A DNA stretch of 14,345 nucleotides, taken from an uncultured Ruminococcus sp. GTDB lineage: Bacteria; Bacillota; Clostridia; Oscillospirales; Acutalibacteraceae. This document shows, piece by piece, positions 12,678 through 14,345 of this stretch. The notes below the pieces were generated by a model. That model worked only from the letters and a program-made list of their open reading frames with translations, had not been told where the DNA came from and made no database searches. The stretch covers positions 1 to 14,345 of the forward strand of contig CAMGGF010000014.1 in the NCBI GenBank assembly GCA_946055445.1. The letters are read 5' to 3'. The stretch's first letter is position 1. The number at the start of each line of letters is the position of its first letter. Made by a program: the position numbers and the translations under genes.

Positions 12678-13640
12678 TTATTCCAATCGAATCAGCATAT
12701 TCGCTTTTTTACCGGTCGACTTAAACACCGACAAAACGGTTGGATAAATACCGAGTCCTGCGAACAAAAGGCCCAAGAAAATATCGCCTGCCATATCGCC
12801 GATTATGGAACTGTCGGTAAACAGCGTAGAGAAAAATCCAAACGCCGCATCTAAAACGGTTACACCCTGCGCGGCAATTTCGGGGTCTGCAAGCCACATA
12901 CTGTAAATTGCATAAATAATTGCCGCAGACTCGCCGAGAAACACACCAAACACGGTTGCCAAAATAATGACAACCCCTTTAGCCTTGCATTCCTTACCCT
13001 GTAACAGTTCGTAACCTTTTTTGGCGGCAAGTCCGATAAGCAAACCGAGTATTGCCACAAACCAACCGAAATAATAGGCAATTGCCCATGGGATAGCACC
13101 GATTACAGCGCCCAAAAGCGCACCGAGTACACCGGTTGCTATGTTCCCTTTTTGCGAAATTTCCTCTTTGGTTTGTAACAATTCAGCCGCATCGCGTTCC
13201 AAACAACCGCTATGCATATAAAACACCGTTCCGTTCATCAAAGCCGGAACAGCCGCACTGCCGTCCAAGGGTTGCCCGCAGGAACTGCAATGTGTTGCGC
13301 CAACACCGCCGAGCGCAACCAATTTATCGCAAAACACCTCAATAAATTCACAGATTCTTTTCATCGTGCCGGGATTGTCCGAAAAGGTCACGGACACGCA
13401 ACTCAATGCCGCCTCACACCCCGCAATGCGATATTGCTTTTTTACGGTTTTATCGTTTAGAAATCCCACAGCCGCCTGCAATGCGGTTTCCTCCGGAAAG
13501 CGCACGGCAAACGCGACAGATTTCCAGCCGTTCCCCTCTTGCATCGACAGCATAAACCCACGGTATATGCCATACGCCACGCCGTTAGAAACTTTCAGCC
13601 CCTTTTCCGCGGCAAAGGTTTTTAATCCTTTTCCTACCAT
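12678..13640 (-). CDS. Membrane protein with zinc-ribbon-like motif, unknown function
   Basis: The 320-residue protein has a soluble N-terminal part (1 to about 112) with a V-Y-G-I-Y-R-G-F-M-L-S core that may be an alpha/beta fold. It is followed by a metal-binding-like segment, CSSC (118-121) with HSGC (143-146), the spacing of a small zinc ribbon. Four membrane segments follow (about 168-190, 193-206, 222-248 and 284-304), the first ones rich in Gly and Ala. I do not recognise a named family. ATG 13640 is preceded by GAGAGGGA with 7 bases between. It has a strong promoter at 13681-13709 and its own terminator, so it is a single-gene unit. Whether the four Cys/His positions bind zinc is inference. 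Confidence 0.85.
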   Translation of the reverse strand: MVGKGLKTFAAEKGLKVSNGVAYGIYRGFMLSMQEGNGWKSVAFAVRFPEETALQAAVGFLNDKTVKKQYRIAGCEAALSCVSVTFSDNPGTMKRICEFIEVFCDKLVALGGVGATHCSSCGQPLDGSAAVPALMNGTVFYMHSGCLERDAAELLQTKEEISQKGNIATGVLGALLGAVIGAIPWAIAYYFGWFVAILGLLIGLAAKKGYELLQGKECKAKGVVIILATVFGVFLGESAAIIYAIYSMWLADPEIAAQGVTVLDAAFGFFSTLFTDSSIIGDMAGDIFLGLLFAGLGIYPTVLSVFKSTGKKANMLIRLE

Positions 13641-13680
13641 TTTTCATTCCCTCTCTTTTTCATATCTTGAAATTATTTTT

Positions 13681-13709
13681 AGTTTATCATAAGTAAAATA
13701 CTTTGTCAA
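13681..13709 (-). promoter_or_regulatory. Strong sigma-A promoter of the zinc-ribbon membrane gene
   Basis: On the minus strand a perfect TTGACA (13709-13704) is followed after 17 bases by TAAACT (13686-13681), with TGA before the -10 giving an extended form. The start codon is about 40 bases downstream of the -10. Confidence 0.85.
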
Positions 13710-13841
13710 CAAATACCGTCACCATCAGCCGAAAATGCAATCTGTGCGTCGGGGGCGTGAACGATTCGCCTGCACAACTTTGCTGTAATTCTGCAAAACG
13801 GTCAAGATCGTTTCCTACGCATAATTCCTGATTTTCGGCAG

Positions 13842-13875
13842 AAAAATACGCGGGTGGGATTTCCCCGCCCGCGTA
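13842..13875 (-). terminator. Terminator of the SPFH gene
   Basis: TACGCGGG (13847-13854) pairs with CCCGCGTA (13868-13875), and an inner GGG/CCC continues the stem. On the minus strand it is followed by TTTTT. It begins 16 bases after the SPFH stop. Confidence 0.9.
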
Positions 13876-13890
13876 CTGTGTGGCGTTTTA

Positions 13891-14345
13891 TTAGCCTTTT
13901 TTCTCGTCGGCAGGCGCGTCCGTTACCAATTCTTTGAGGCTTGTTGCAAGCCCTGCAAGACTTTGAATTTCGGACGGGATAATAATTTTAGTTGCCTTAC
14001 CGTCGGCGGCCTTTGCAAACGCTTCGAGACTCTTAATCGCAATCACGGCTTCGCCGGGTGCGGCTTCATTGAGCATACGGATAGCGTCGGCATTTGCCTG
14101 TTGCACGGCGAGAATTGCTTGCGCTTCGCCCTCTGCCTCGCGGATTTTGGCTTCTTTAACAGCCTCGGCGCGCAGAATTGCCGCCTGTTTTTCCGCCTCG
14201 GCATTGAGGATTTGTGACTCCTTGTGCCCTTCGGCAACCAGAATCTTACTTGCCTTTTCGCCTTCTGCGGTGAGGATTGCCTCACGGCGCTGACGCTCGG
14301 CTTTCATCTGTTTTTCCATCGCGTCCTGAATTTCACGCGGCGGAA
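13891..14345 (-). CDS. C-terminal part of an SPFH/band 7 protein (stomatin/QmcA-like), partial
   Basis: The frame is open at the right edge, where it reads PPREIQDAMEKQMKAERQRREAIL, the hallmark end of the band 7 domain in stomatin/QmcA-type proteins. A long Ala/Glu/Lys-rich coiled coil (TAEGEKASKILVAEGHKESQ and similar heptads) follows, then the conserved tail with QQANADAIRMLNEA, AIKSLEAFAKAADGKATKII and IPSEIQSLAGL, ending in a charged segment and TAA. About 151 codons are visible. The membrane anchor and most of the band 7 domain lie beyond base 14345. These proteins form large membrane-associated oligomers and are often encoded next to an NfeD-like partner, which would be upstream and out of view here. 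Confidence 0.93.
   Translation of the reverse strand, partial: PPREIQDAMEKQMKAERQRREAILTAEGEKASKILVAEGHKESQILNAEAEKQAAILRAEAVKEAKIREAEGEAQAILAVQQANADAIRMLNEAAPGEAVIAIKSLEAFAKAADGKATKIIIPSEIQSLAGLATSLKELVTDAPADEKKG

Noticed and set aside
1..14345. CRISPR arrays, tRNA, rRNA and insertion sequences
   Set aside because: No regularly spaced repeats, cloverleaf-type sequence, rRNA stretches, transposase motifs or terminal inverted repeats were seen on either strand by eye.

Overview
The window looks like chromosome from an anaerobic, spore-forming Firmicute of the class Clostridia, probably an Oscillospiraceae/Ruminococcaceae-type gut lineage. This rests on the N-terminal half of the sporulation sigma factor pro-sigma K, an ammonium channel fused to a PII domain, a TIGR01212-type radical SAM protein, clostridial-style XRE regulators and surface proteins, strong AGGAGG-like ribosome binding sites, and short GC stems with T-runs as terminators. 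The genus cannot be named from sequence alone. Most genes lie on the minus strand.

Left end (1-1420): a 59-residue protein of unknown family on the plus strand (253-432) converges with a minus-strand double-HTH XRE regulator (454 to about 945). Next comes the 5' half of sigK (1418 down to about 1086). Its homology stops after ...AARCIEN, the place where the skin element splits sigK in Bacillus subtilis. The window edge therefore probably lies inside a skin-like intervening element whose far end, with a recombinase and the sigK 3' half, lies to the left of base 1. This is the most interesting feature of the window.

1495-4570: an Amt-PII fusion (1588-3306, minus) sits behind a leader with a strong terminator hairpin directly in front of its ribosome binding site, so it is probably controlled by attenuation. 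A radical SAM protein (3636-4547, plus) is divergent from it and ends in a bidirectional terminator.

4595-7324: a Cof-type HAD phosphatase, a membrane-anchored GH25 muramidase and a 65-codon remnant of a beta-helix protein run in one direction on the minus strand.

7336-10935: a very large secreted protein carries two metallophosphoesterase units and a sortase-type tail, with its own promoter and terminator.

10983-14345: a DUF1003 membrane protein whose ribosome binding site can be hidden in a hairpin; two translationally coupled membrane proteins of unknown function; a membrane protein with a zinc-ribbon-like CxxC...HxxC motif; and the C-terminal part of an SPFH/band 7 protein that runs off the right edge. 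The theme of the right two thirds is envelope and surface biology. No tRNA, rRNA, CRISPR array, insertion sequence or complete recombinase gene is visible.
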